From a virus, in the IMG/VR virus record IMGVR_UViG_3300044630_000279, positions 1 through 34,648 of that record: 34,648 bases of DNA; one strand, given 5' to 3'. Of the stretch, positions 13,177 through 19,850 are shown one piece after another. The notes beneath the pieces were generated by a model, which was given only the letters and a program-made list of their open reading frames with translations, had not been told where the DNA came from and did not search any database. The translations under genes and the position numbers were made by a program. How positions within the stretch are numbered: the first letter of the stretch is position 1; each line of letters begins with the position of its first letter.

Positions 13177-13403
13177 AAATTCAATATGAAGTGCAAGAGT
13201 TTTGCTTACGCGATGGCTGGATTAATAATTGGTCTTATGAAGATGAAAAAGGGAATGAGATCAAAACCACATTTTCAACGCGAGAAGATGCGCAAGCTGA
13301 ACTTGATTACTTTTTCGAGCAATACCAATTCGAGTTTGAAAGCGGGAACATTCAAGACCCGCCAACGCGTGAAGATTTCCGCATTGCTGAGGTCTCATTA
13401 TGA
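13173..13403 (+). CDS. Conserved small protein of plasmid/phage accessory type
   Basis: 76 residues. YEVQEFCLRDGWINNWSYED, then TFSTREDAQAELDYFF and DFRIAEV, forms a pattern seen in many short proteins from plasmids and phages (QxFxLCDGWVNTW..., TFxTxxEAxxxLxxF). No function is known. It overlaps both the upstream gene and the recombinase by four bases, so these are co-translated. Confidence 0.65.
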   Translation: MKIQYEVQEFCLRDGWINNWSYEDEKGNEIKTTFSTREDAQAELDYFFEQYQFEFESGNIQDPPTREDFRIAEVSL

Positions 13404-14083
13404 AATTTATAGCTTATTATCGAGTAAGCACTGATAAGCAAGGCCAAAGCGGGCTAGGTTTAGAAGCTCAAAGAACTATATGTTACGCCTACGCGCGCAG
13501 CATAAACGCGGAAATCATCTCAGAATATACCGACATCGAGAGCGGCTCTCATAATGATAGGCCTGAGCTGCTCAAGGCGTTGGCATTATTGGAAATTGAG
13601 AATGGTTCTCGTTTACTTGTAGCGAAGCAATGTAGGCTGACGCGATCGGTAGCATTGATGAGTAGCCTATTGGAAAAGAAGGTGCCGCTTACCATAGCGG
13701 AAACACCCGAGGCTAGCATATTTGAACTTCACATCCGAGCGGTACTCAATGAGGAAACGAGGCGCCAAATCTCGATCAATACGCGCAATGCGTTAATGGC
13801 CGCCAAAGCACGTGGGGTGCGCCTAGGCGCGCCAAAAGAGATGATGAAAATCATATCTGTCAAAGGCGGTCAGGCACAAGCCAAAGTTAAAATAGCCTAC
13901 GCACTCAAAATCAAACCTATGTTTGACTTAGCCATAGAGAATTGTGGCAAACCTTCTTGTCGGAATATCGCAAAGAAGCTCAATGAACTAGGCGTTAAAA
14001 CATACTCAGGTAGTACGTGGACAGCGCCAAATGTATCTTATTATTTACACCACATCAAAGACAAGGAGAACATAAGATGGTAG
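13400..14083 (+). CDS. Serine recombinase (resolvase/invertase family)
   Basis: 227 residues. The N-terminal catalytic domain has YYRVSTDKQGQSGLGLEAQR with nucleophile Ser10 and Arg8. SRLLVAKQCRLTRS corresponds to the DRLxR region. HIRAVLNEETRRQISINTRNALMAAKARG is the long E helix, and GAPK starts a small C-terminal DNA-binding domain with a helix-turn-helix (SCRNIAKKLNELGVKTYSG). The size fits small resolvases, not large integrases. Roles could be genome multimer resolution, inversion or integration. GC content is locally higher (two 60-base samples near 13741-13860 are 50% or above), which suggests a separate origin. It overlaps both neighbours. Confidence 0.9.
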   Translation: MKFIAYYRVSTDKQGQSGLGLEAQRTICYAYARSINAEIISEYTDIESGSHNDRPELLKALALLEIENGSRLLVAKQCRLTRSVALMSSLLEKKVPLTIAETPEASIFELHIRAVLNEETRRQISINTRNALMAAKARGVRLGAPKEMMKIISVKGGQAQAKVKIAYALKIKPMFDLAIENCGKPSCRNIAKKLNELGVKTYSGSTWTAPNVSYYLHHIKDKENIRW

Positions 14084-15027
14084 GAAAAGTCACGCCCGAT
14101 GACATGATGTCATGCTCAAGACTTCCAGCATTGTTAGGGTTCAGCAAGTTTCGAACGCCTAATGATGAATTGAAGTATTCAATTAATGCACTTAACGGGG
14201 AAGCTAATGAGTTTACAGAGCAAGAGCCTATGTTATGGGGCAATCTTACAGAGAAGTTAATATTATCCGAGAGTTGTAAAAGGCTTGGCGTTGATATTGA
14301 TGATCTAGCCCATGATAAACCTTACTTTCATCCTGACATACCATTGGCTACAAGCCTTGATGGTACAGCGTCTGGCAATGGCACAACAATATACACTGAC
14401 ATTGACAAAGGTATTTATGTCATGGGGCATGATTCAATCAAGCTCGATGGCTATGGTATCTTAGAAGCTAAACTCACAGCTCAGGAAGTCGAGAATGAGC
14501 CAGCGCCTTATCGTGGTGTCATACAGTTACAAGGTCAAATGGATATTATGAAAGCATCATGGGGCGCTCTTTGTGTGTTATACAAAGGCACAACATTACG
14601 CATATTTTTATATCCTATTAATGAAGATCACATCAACATGATTCACAATGCTGTCGAGGATTTTCAAGAGCGTTTGAATAAGTACAAAACCAATCAAGAG
14701 ATTGAGTGGTATGACTTACAAAACTCTTTTGAAGCCAGTCGTGTGTTTGATCGTGCTGAAAAGAGTACGATTGAGTTACCCGAAGTTGAGATCCAAGCTG
14801 AGAAGATCATTACAATTCGTGAGCAAATCGCGGAGTTAGAAGCACAGATTGATCGTTTGCAAATCAATATCATGGAGCATATGAGAGATCACGAAGTATG
14901 TAATGCGGGTCGTTACAAAATCTCATGGCCTATGCGTTCTTACAAAGCACAGCCAGCAAAAACTGTGCCAGCTAAGGAAGCGTACGTCATTCGTCAATCT
15001 AAATTATCAATAAAGGATCGTATATGA
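14077..15027 (+). CDS. YqaJ-type recombination exonuclease
   Basis: 316 residues from the ATG at 14077, chosen because AAGGAGA lies just before it and the protein begins with a family-like segment (SCSRLPALLGFSKFRTP). The PD-(D/E)XK nuclease residues are visible: Asp95 in SLDGTA, Glu130 and Lys132 in ILEAKLT, and the QLQGQM motif at about 150-155 typical of YqaJ/lambda exonuclease folds. It resects double-strand DNA to give tails for the ERF annealing protein three genes on. A C-terminal coiled coil (EQIAELEAQIDRLQ) and a basic end follow. Confidence 0.85.
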   Translation: MVGKVTPDDMMSCSRLPALLGFSKFRTPNDELKYSINALNGEANEFTEQEPMLWGNLTEKLILSESCKRLGVDIDDLAHDKPYFHPDIPLATSLDGTASGNGTTIYTDIDKGIYVMGHDSIKLDGYGILEAKLTAQEVENEPAPYRGVIQLQGQMDIMKASWGALCVLYKGTTLRIFLYPINEDHINMIHNAVEDFQERLNKYKTNQEIEWYDLQNSFEASRVFDRAEKSTIELPEVEIQAEKIITIREQIAELEAQIDRLQINIMEHMRDHEVCNAGRYKISWPMRSYKAQPAKTVPAKEAYVIRQSKLSIKDRI

Positions 15028-15203
15028 TAGATAGTGAAAAAGAAAATTATTTGCATTTTTTTCAAAGTAAAGATGGTAAGTTAAGTATGAGCAGAAGATT
15101 ATCAATTCATGTTTTTCAAGAAAGATACCTTGGAAGCATTAAATTGGAGGTAGTAGATGAAGACATTAACGCACTTTCGTATACGCAAAAAATGGAGAAT
15201 TAA
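15024..15203 (+). CDS. Hypothetical small protein, 59 residues
   Basis: The ATG at 15024 overlaps the exonuclease stop by four bases. The product starts MIDSEKENYLHFFQSKDGK and ends SYTQKMEN. No family is recognised. The last 47 bases overlap the next gene, so one of the two could be wrong, but the ATGA coupling favours expression. Confidence 0.5.
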   Translation: MIDSEKENYLHFFQSKDGKLSMSRRLSIHVFQERYLGSIKLEVVDEDINALSYTQKMEN

Positions 15204-15324
15204 ATTACACGCCAAACGCTGTGAAGATAAAGATCAATCAGGTACTAGGTATAGCCGCGATGCGGCCTTACTTAACCGAGCCATGGACATGTACAAGATT
15301 GATGGTAGGAGAGCAGCATGGTAG
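15157..15324 (+). CDS. Small basic protein, 55 residues
   Basis: ATG at 15157 with a strong TTGGAGG site. The product is very basic in its first half (MKTLTHFRIRKKWRIKLHAKRCED), then RYSRDAALLNRAMDMYKIDGR. Such short basic proteins between exonuclease and ERF genes might bind nucleic acid. No family is recognised. It overlaps the ERF start by 7 nt. Confidence 0.6.
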   Translation: MKTLTHFRIRKKWRIKLHAKRCEDKDQSGTRYSRDAALLNRAMDMYKIDGRRAAW

Positions 15325-16055
15325 ATAATGACCAAGATCGTTTTGAAGCAGAAGTTATGAATGAATTACAACAACAGGAGAAAAGTATGAAAACTATCGC
15401 AACAGCCTTTGTTAAGGCACAGAAAGAGTTTGCACCAGCACTCAAGACATCAACGAATCCACACTTTAGATCTAAGTATGTGTCTTTAGATGGATGTATC
15501 GAAGCTGTATTGGATGCACTCAACAACAATGGCATAGCATTAATCCAACAGACGCATGATTGTGAGAGTGGCGTTAAGATTGAAACAATACTGGTACACG
15601 AATCAGGTGAGATTTTATCTGGTGGTATCTTGCATGTACCCGCAGCTAAACAAGACCCTCAAGGATATGGTAGTGCATTGACTTATGCTCGTAGATATAG
15701 CCTTATGGCTACTTGTGGCATAGCCCCAGAGGATGATGATGGTAATCTAGCTACAGAAAGAGCTGGCAGTGTTGTAAAAAAGCCACAAACTAAGGAATAT
15801 ACCTTCTATATTCCTAATAAAGACCCAATAGAGGTATCGGATGTATTGACATGGCAAGCAAAATTCGATCAAATGTCTGAACAGCTAGTTAATTCTAGCT
15901 TAAACCCAGAGGATAAGATATCGAAACTTAAAGCATTAGTAGACGCTAATCAGCCAACACTAAATCGCTTACCCATAACAGTTAAGATGCAATACATAGG
16001 CAAACAAGCCACACGCATCAACACAGTGAAAGGACAATCAAATGAAACCAGTTAA
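15318..16055 (+). CDS. erf: ERF-family single-strand annealing protein
   Basis: 245 residues. Family features: KAQKEFAPALKTSTNPHFRSKYVSLD near 34-59, the DPQGYGSALTYARRYSLMATCGIAPEDDDGN block at about 112-142 and a variable C-terminus. ERF proteins form rings on single-stranded DNA and anneal complementary strands. They circularise or recombine phage genomes with a partner exonuclease, here YqaJ. The ATG at 15318 has GGAGAGC before it. The short N-terminal extension before MKTIATAF is unusual but in frame. Confidence 0.9.
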   Translation: MVDNDQDRFEAEVMNELQQQEKSMKTIATAFVKAQKEFAPALKTSTNPHFRSKYVSLDGCIEAVLDALNNNGIALIQQTHDCESGVKIETILVHESGEILSGGILHVPAAKQDPQGYGSALTYARRYSLMATCGIAPEDDDGNLATERAGSVVKKPQTKEYTFYIPNKDPIEVSDVLTWQAKFDQMSEQLVNSSLNPEDKISKLKALVDANQPTLNRLPITVKMQYIGKQATRINTVKGQSNETS

Positions 16056-16242
16056 GACAGACTTCAATGCTTTTGAATGGCGTTACCCACGATCATTTAA
16101 AGAGCTTAATGGCTATGAATACGAGGTGACAATGGAGTCACCCAAAGAGAAAAGGCAACGCATATGGAGAGCAACAAAGATCTCCGTAGGCATTGCCTTA
16201 TCATTGTATGCTTGGCTTATTTATTCATTACGTACATTGTAA
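16042..16242 (+). CDS. Small membrane protein
   Basis: 66 residues. A soluble N-terminus (MKPVKTDFNAFEWRYPRSFKEL) precedes a single hydrophobic helix near the end (ISVGIALSLYAWLIYSL), so it is likely tail-anchored. It overlaps the ERF end by 14 nt. No family is recognised. A role in lysis or membrane change with the hydrolase downstream is possible but not shown. Confidence 0.55.
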   Translation: MKPVKTDFNAFEWRYPRSFKELNGYEYEVTMESPKEKRQRIWRATKISVGIALSLYAWLIYSLRTL

Positions 16243-16361
16243 CTTCGAAGCCAAAGCGCATTTCAGTAGCTGCTGGAGTTGTCCACATGGTGTTAGTCCT
16301 TATCTATGACAAGCAAGATTACTTGTTACGCAAATTATGCACTTTTTGCAAGACAAACTAA
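16164..16361 (+). CDS. Possible overlapping membrane protein
   Basis: 65 residues in another frame, overlapping the previous gene by 79 nt. It has two hydrophobic stretches (LIIVCLAYLFITYIV and AAGVVHMVLVLIY) and AAAGGC before its ATG. It would fill an otherwise empty 158-nt gap before the hydrolase. Chance is possible, since the overlapped DNA encodes a membrane helix in the other frame too. Confidence 0.3.
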   Translation: MESNKDLRRHCLIIVCLAYLFITYIVTSKPKRISVAAGVVHMVLVLIYDKQDYLLRKLCTFCKTN

Positions 16362-16367
16362 TCAGTA

Positions 16368-16389
16368 AAACCATGAAAGCTACCTAATG
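16368..16389 (+). promoter_or_regulatory. Decayed copy of the shared leader
   Basis: AAACCATGAAAGCTA then CCTA and ATG at 16387. The ATG opens only six codons before a stop. The hydrolase uses its own AGGAGA site and an ATG 14 bases later. The core has GGT changed to GCT. Confidence 0.5.
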
Positions 16390-16400
16390 AAGGAGACTTT

Positions 16401-16754
16401 ATGTTAGATATTGCAGCAGTCATGTGTATGAGTTTAACCATGTTCCATGAAGCCAGAGGTGAACCTATCTCTGGCCAAGTGGCAGTGGGGTATGTGCTTT
16501 ATCGGAGAGCTGACTTTGACCAAAAGAATATATGCTCGGAGACTTTCAAACCACACCAGTTTGAATGGACTAAAAAAACAAAGCATGTCCCGCCTTACAA
16601 AACACTCAAACCATTCATAGAATTATCCCAAAAAATTATCCAACAACAAATCAAAGACAGTAGCAAGGGAGCTAGTTACTTTCATAATGTTAAGATGGAT
16701 AATCAATGGGGTATGAAGCCAAGAACTATTATTAACAATCATATATTTTATTAG
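16401..16754 (+). CDS. SleB-like cell-wall hydrolase
   Basis: 117 residues. MCMSLTMFHEARGEPISGQVAVGYVLYRR matches the start of the SleB/Hydrolase_2 domain with catalytic Glu17 in the EARGE motif. QFEWTKK and ASYFHN are later family marks. The enzyme cleaves peptidoglycan glycan strands. No signal peptide is clear, so export would need a holin or another route. It lies in the rightward block, away from the GH24 lysozyme, so the phage has two muralytic enzymes. AGGAGACT precedes the ATG. Confidence 0.88.
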   Translation: MLDIAAVMCMSLTMFHEARGEPISGQVAVGYVLYRRADFDQKNICSETFKPHQFEWTKKTKHVPPYKTLKPFIELSQKIIQQQIKDSSKGASYFHNVKMDNQWGMKPRTIINNHIFY

Positions 16755-16763
16755 GAGGATATT

Positions 16764-16904
16764 ATGGATGACGAGTTAGAACCTAAGAAAGTTAAGAAAC
16801 CACTCAAAGGATTGCAAAAGTTATACGAAGATCCAACTGAGGATGATAATGACATCAAAGATTTTAAGTTTGACCATGGCATACAGGATCATTATGACGA
16901 ATAA
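16764..16904 (+). CDS. Small acidic protein, 46 residues
   Basis: ATG at 16764 with AGGAGGAT directly before it. The sequence is MDDELEPKKVKKPLKG, then LYEDPTEDDND and DFKFDHG. It is strongly charged, probably flexible. No family is recognised. The strong ribosome site and tight spacing to neighbours argue that it is expressed. Confidence 0.55.
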   Translation: MDDELEPKKVKKPLKGLQKLYEDPTEDDNDIKDFKFDHGIQDHYDE

Positions 16905-17106
16905 AGAAATATGGCTAACGCTAATGTGTATAGTGTGTATATTTATAATGCTATTTGTTAGCGTTGAGGTAAACATTAATCAGATCAAGCCAAGAAGTTT
17001 TGCAGACAAAGATCTAAAGTGTATTGATGGCAAACTATTTGAGGAAGTAAAGAAGAATATGTTTGTGACTAACCACCTTGAATGCTTTGAGCAAAGAAAG
17101 TTCTAG
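16894..17106 (+). CDS. Small single-span membrane protein
   Basis: 70 residues from the ATG at 16894, chosen because AGGATC precedes it and the frame overlaps the previous gene by 11 nt. MTNKEIWLTLMCIVCIFIMLFV is a membrane anchor. The rest carries two Cys (CIDGKLFEE, LECFEQ). The type recurs in phages as small membrane proteins of unknown role. It is the last gene of the rightward block. Confidence 0.6.
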   Translation: MTNKEIWLTLMCIVCIFIMLFVSVEVNINQIKPRSFADKDLKCIDGKLFEEVKKNMFVTNHLECFEQRKF

Positions 17107-17109
17107 CTA

Positions 17110-17145
17110 AGTGATTGATTGCTATACAGAACCCACACAATCGCT
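17110..17145. terminator. Inverted repeat between convergent operons
   Basis: AGTGATTG (17110-17117) pairs with CAATCGCT (17138-17145), 8 bp with one G-T over a 20-nt loop. A smaller AAGGT-GAT-ACCTT lies at about 17167-17179. No T-run follows, so termination, if any, may be factor-dependent. The 86-bp region separates the ends of the two transcription blocks. Confidence 0.3.
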
Positions 17146-17192
17146 CTATAACGCACGATCGTAAGCAAGGTGATACCTTAGGCTACCTAGTT

Positions 17193-17393
17193 TTAGTGTA
17201 AAGCTTGAGGCTTAGGGGAAATGTACAGCATTTGCATGTATTCAGCATTGATCTCTATGTAATCATCCTCGTTTTCATTGAAAAAAATTCTAATGATTGC
17301 GAGAGGTTCTTCTTCAATGATCTCAATATCCCAAATCTTACGACCAATAAGTTTGTCTAGGATATCTAGTTGTTCTGATGTAGGGTTTTCCAC
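17193..17393 (-). CDS. Hypothetical acidic protein with GTG start
   Basis: 66 residues, strongly acidic (IEIIEEEPLAIIRIFFNENEDDYIEINAEYMQM). The start codon is GTG at 17391-17393, overlapping the TAG of the phosphoesterase by one base. No in-frame ATG exists near the start. No family is recognised. It is the last gene of the leftward block. Confidence 0.6.
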   Translation of the reverse strand: MENPTSEQLDILDKLIGRKIWDIEIIEEEPLAIIRIFFNENEDDYIEINAEYMQMLYISPKPQALH

Positions 17394-18103
17394 TAAACAA
17401 TTTTACCATTCCATTTACCATTTGTGTTAAGAACCATTGGCATTAGTTTAGGTTGCCCATTCAGTATCATTCCACATCCAACAATGAATCTAGTCTTGAA
17501 GTTCTTAGCATAGTTAAATGCCATAGACTTCTGATTGATAAGTGATCCCACTTGCATACCCCAAACTAAAGCATCGGGATTGCTATAGTAACCGATACTA
17601 AACTTGGTATGGTAATGGCCTTGCACTGTATTCATTCCGTATTGCATAGCTACCTTGAGTACGTCAGCAGATAATCCATGGGTAAAGAAGCAGCGTGATC
17701 CATCTGATAAGTTAATGGTAATATCTTCTTCCCATTCCCAGCCTTTACCAACGCCTAAGAAATCATTGTAATGTTTAAGATAACCCTTAGGTACTCCATG
17801 CTTTAATGCACGTCTGTATAACATGGATGAGTGATTGCTATGCACAATCTTCATCTTAGGGAATATCTTTTCTAGCGTTTGAATGTATGCAATAGACGCT
17901 GCCAACTCATGGCCAGCAGAGAATAGATCTGGATCACTATCATGCATAGACATCGCATGCATATCAAGCTCGTCACCAATATTAATAACGAGATCGGGTT
18001 TGTATTTTGTCTTGAGCGCTTTAAGAAAATTGAATGCATCTGGGTGGTGGTATGGTATATGAAGATCGCTGATTACTAATACGGACTTGTATGCTTGTGC
18101 CAT
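17393..18103 (-). CDS. Calcineurin-like metallophosphoesterase
   Basis: 236 residues. Metal-binding motifs appear in order: SDLH (Asp13, His15), GDELD (Gly43, Asp44), SNHSS (Asn90, His91), THG (His142) and GHYHT (His163, His165). These are the five blocks of the calcineurin-like fold with two metal ions. Substrates of such phage enzymes may be nucleotides, nucleic-acid ends or phosphoproteins; none can be chosen here. ATAGGAGC lies before the ATG. It is placed after the lysis genes, an uncommon position for a DNA-metabolism enzyme. Confidence 0.9.
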   Translation of the reverse strand: MAQAYKSVLVISDLHIPYHHPDAFNFLKALKTKYKPDLVINIGDELDMHAMSMHDSDPDLFSAGHELAASIAYIQTLEKIFPKMKIVHSNHSSMLYRRALKHGVPKGYLKHYNDFLGVGKGWEWEEDITINLSDGSRCFFTHGLSADVLKVAMQYGMNTVQGHYHTKFSIGYYSNPDALVWGMQVGSLINQKSMAFNYAKNFKTRFIVGCGMILNGQPKLMPMVLNTNGKWNGKIV

Positions 18104-18155
18104 TACAGCTCCTATAAATTAGGTATCTGAAAGATAGCACAGTTAGTTTGTTAAA

Positions 18156-18608
18156 TCAATAGCCTGACTCAAACATCTTTCGTTCGTCTTTTCTTCTGTT
18201 AAGTAAACCTTTAAGTACCTTGCCACCAGCTCTGCAATACTTCATTAGCGATTCCATAGCCGCTTCTTTATCGCCACGAAGCAACGCTTGACGGATGGTT
18301 GATCGCTGAAATGTACCCAAGCCAAGATTGAAGGCAAAAGAAACCAAGCAATCGAATTCACATTGTCTAAGGCGCACGTTAGGTAACATCTTAGATACTC
18401 CCAACTCGAAACGATTGAGGTCGCGTTTAAGAATTCCATCTATTTCTTCCTGTGTAAAAGTCTTATTCCAAGATTCAGGCAATGACTTACCATCACCAAT
18501 AAGATGACCGACACCCACAGTCCATAGACCAGCGGGGCAACGATAAGGCTTGCTCCTAACGCCCTCATGGTGTTTGAGCATCTGTATTAATTTGTTTGAT
18601 ACTTTCAT
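18156..18608 (-). CDS. GH24 endolysin (T4/lambdoid-type lysozyme)
   Basis: 150 residues. The enzyme cleaves peptidoglycan glycan strands to lyse the host. The catalytic triad follows the E-8-D/C-5-T rule: Glu15 (HHEGVRS), Cys24, Thr30 (LWTVGVGH). Cys replaces the more common Asp. Later features include LNRFELGV, CEFDCLVSFAFNLG and a basic C-terminal RRKDERKMFESG. No signal or signal-anchor segment is seen, so it should be holin-dependent. Its start overlaps the stop of the holin-like gene by an ATGA quartet. Confidence 0.93.
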   Translation of the reverse strand: MKVSNKLIQMLKHHEGVRSKPYRCPAGLWTVGVGHLIGDGKSLPESWNKTFTQEEIDGILKRDLNRFELGVSKMLPNVRLRQCEFDCLVSFAFNLGLGTFQRSTIRQALLRGDKEAAMESLMKYCRAGGKVLKGLLNRRKDERKMFESGY

Positions 18609-19105
18609 TCACTGCTCTTTTTCTTTTCCCAAGTACGAGATCCGAAATAGAAGCCAATGATTGAAGCTACAATACTCATCTCATCACTAGAGAATATAGC
18701 ATCCATAGATTCTGGTGTGAATCCACCAGTAGATTTAACAGCCCATATGAATCCAGCTACATCAACAAATACAAGTAAGCCTACAAAAGTAAATGCAACG
18801 AATGGTCTGACACAAGCATTAAGAGTCTTGACCCACTGTGATGCACCTTCTACAAGCTTAGTGTCATGTGCATATAATGCTTCACGTTCTTGAGCGTACG
18901 TTTCTGCGTACGTTCCTTCTAATTCAATAGCAGCAATCTTCTCTTGAGATACAAAACCTTTCTCTGCCATGCGCATAGCTTGTTCGTTCTGTAACTTAGC
19001 CATCTCACGTTCGTGTGCTTGATCACCTTTCTGCTGAAAAAATCCTAATAAACTCGGGAGTCCACTAGTGGCAAACCCTAAAATTCCGCTGATGATGCTA
19101 AACAT
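18605..19105 (-). CDS. Holin-like membrane protein (GTA 3-TM holin type)
   Basis: 166 residues. The N-terminal hydrophobic segment (2-22) is followed by a long charged helix and then two more membrane segments: ACVRPFVAFTFVGLLVFVDVAGF and SIVASIIGFYFGSRTWEKK. The WVKTLNACVRP and FGSRTWEK marks resemble the three-span holin family found in gene-transfer agents and phages. It overlaps the lysozyme gene and would release it to the wall. The holin role is inferred from domain pattern and position. Confidence 0.75.
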   Translation of the reverse strand: MFSIISGILGFATSGLPSLLGFFQQKGDQAHEREMAKLQNEQAMRMAEKGFVSQEKIAAIELEGTYAETYAQEREALYAHDTKLVEGASQWVKTLNACVRPFVAFTFVGLLVFVDVAGFIWAVKSTGGFTPESMDAIFSSDEMSIVASIIGFYFGSRTWEKKKSSE

Positions 19106-19107
19106 TC

Positions 19108-19449
19108 CTAAAATTCCTCTCTATTAAATTTGTATAAATCACAGATGATATTAACATATTTGTTAAACTTCTTTTCATGTGCATCGAAGTCATTGTGTCC
19201 ATGATACCAAAGCATACAATGGATCATCTCATGCATAAGTGTTTCAGATATCTTTAAGTATGTATCATTAGAGATATCTATTTGTATTCTAGTAGGCTCT
19301 GTAAGAAAGTATCCAAGCACCTCACCTTTAGTATTGATGATACTAAAATTAACCTTGTGCGGTGCTGGCATTTTGTAGCCATTGAACGGAGGTAGCCCAA
19401 CAAAACAAGCATACATCTTACGCAAGTTTTGTTTGGTAAGTAGCTTCAT
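19108..19449 (-). CDS. SprT-like zinc metalloprotease
   Basis: 113 residues. The metal motif LMHEMIHCMLW gives His73-Glu74-x-x-His77 and a third ligand likely at His91 (FDAHEKKFN). The preceding strand (RIQIDISNDTYLKISETL) fits the SprT-like fold. The protein is shorter than bacterial SprT, but phage forms of this size are common. Substrate is unknown. Start and stop couple it to the neighbours by one base upstream and three bases downstream. Confidence 0.82.
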   Translation of the reverse strand: MKLLTKQNLRKMYACFVGLPPFNGYKMPAPHKVNFSIINTKGEVLGYFLTEPTRIQIDISNDTYLKISETLMHEMIHCMLWYHGHNDFDAHEKKFNKYVNIICDLYKFNREEF

Positions 19450-19850
19450 TACTTGGCCAATGGATTGATCGTTGATTTGCGTAATGCTTTCATCTCCTCA
19501 CGCACTGCGCTAAGAGATACATCAATCTCTCTTTGTGATCCTTTAATGATGGCTGCTGTTTCTTTAGATGTAGCAAAAGCTTCTGATGCTTTCTCGTACG
19601 CTCTGTTGTTAGACATAGCTAATTCAATCATACGATTGTCAGCAGCTTTAACTCTATCTTCTACTAATGTAATGCGCGTTTCAACATTACTCATCTTCTT
19701 TACTTCTTCAATTGTCGAAGTCAAATCGTTGAATAGGGTTATCCCGTAGTAGACTGCTCCACTGGTAGGAACTAGCACTGATAAGATTATCCCCAAGATC
19801 ATCTGCGAGGATAAGTTTAAGGTATACTTCTTGTTCTCTTGCGTAGTCAT
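19449..19850 (-). CDS. Membrane-anchored coiled-coil protein, inner-spanin-like in layout
   Basis: 133 residues. One membrane span at about 17-42 (MILGIILSVLVPTSGAVYYGITLF) is followed by a long charged helix (VETRITLVEDRVKAADNRMIE and beyond) ending in a basic tail. The layout is that of inner-membrane spanins, but no spanin sequence mark is recognised. The start at 19850 lies deep inside the preceding gene (143-nt overlap). A start at Met17 (19802) is also possible and would shorten the overlap. Confidence 0.6.
   Translation of the reverse strand: MTTQENKKYTLNLSSQMILGIILSVLVPTSGAVYYGITLFNDLTSTIEEVKKMSNVETRITLVEDRVKAADNRMIELAMSNNRAYEKASEAFATSKETAAIIKGSQREIDVSLSAVREEMKALRKSTINPLAK

Noticed and set aside
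14017-14076. An earlier in-frame ATG for the YqaJ-type exonuclease.
   Set aside because: It has no ribosome site, lies deep inside the recombinase gene, and AAGGAGA precedes the ATG at 14077.
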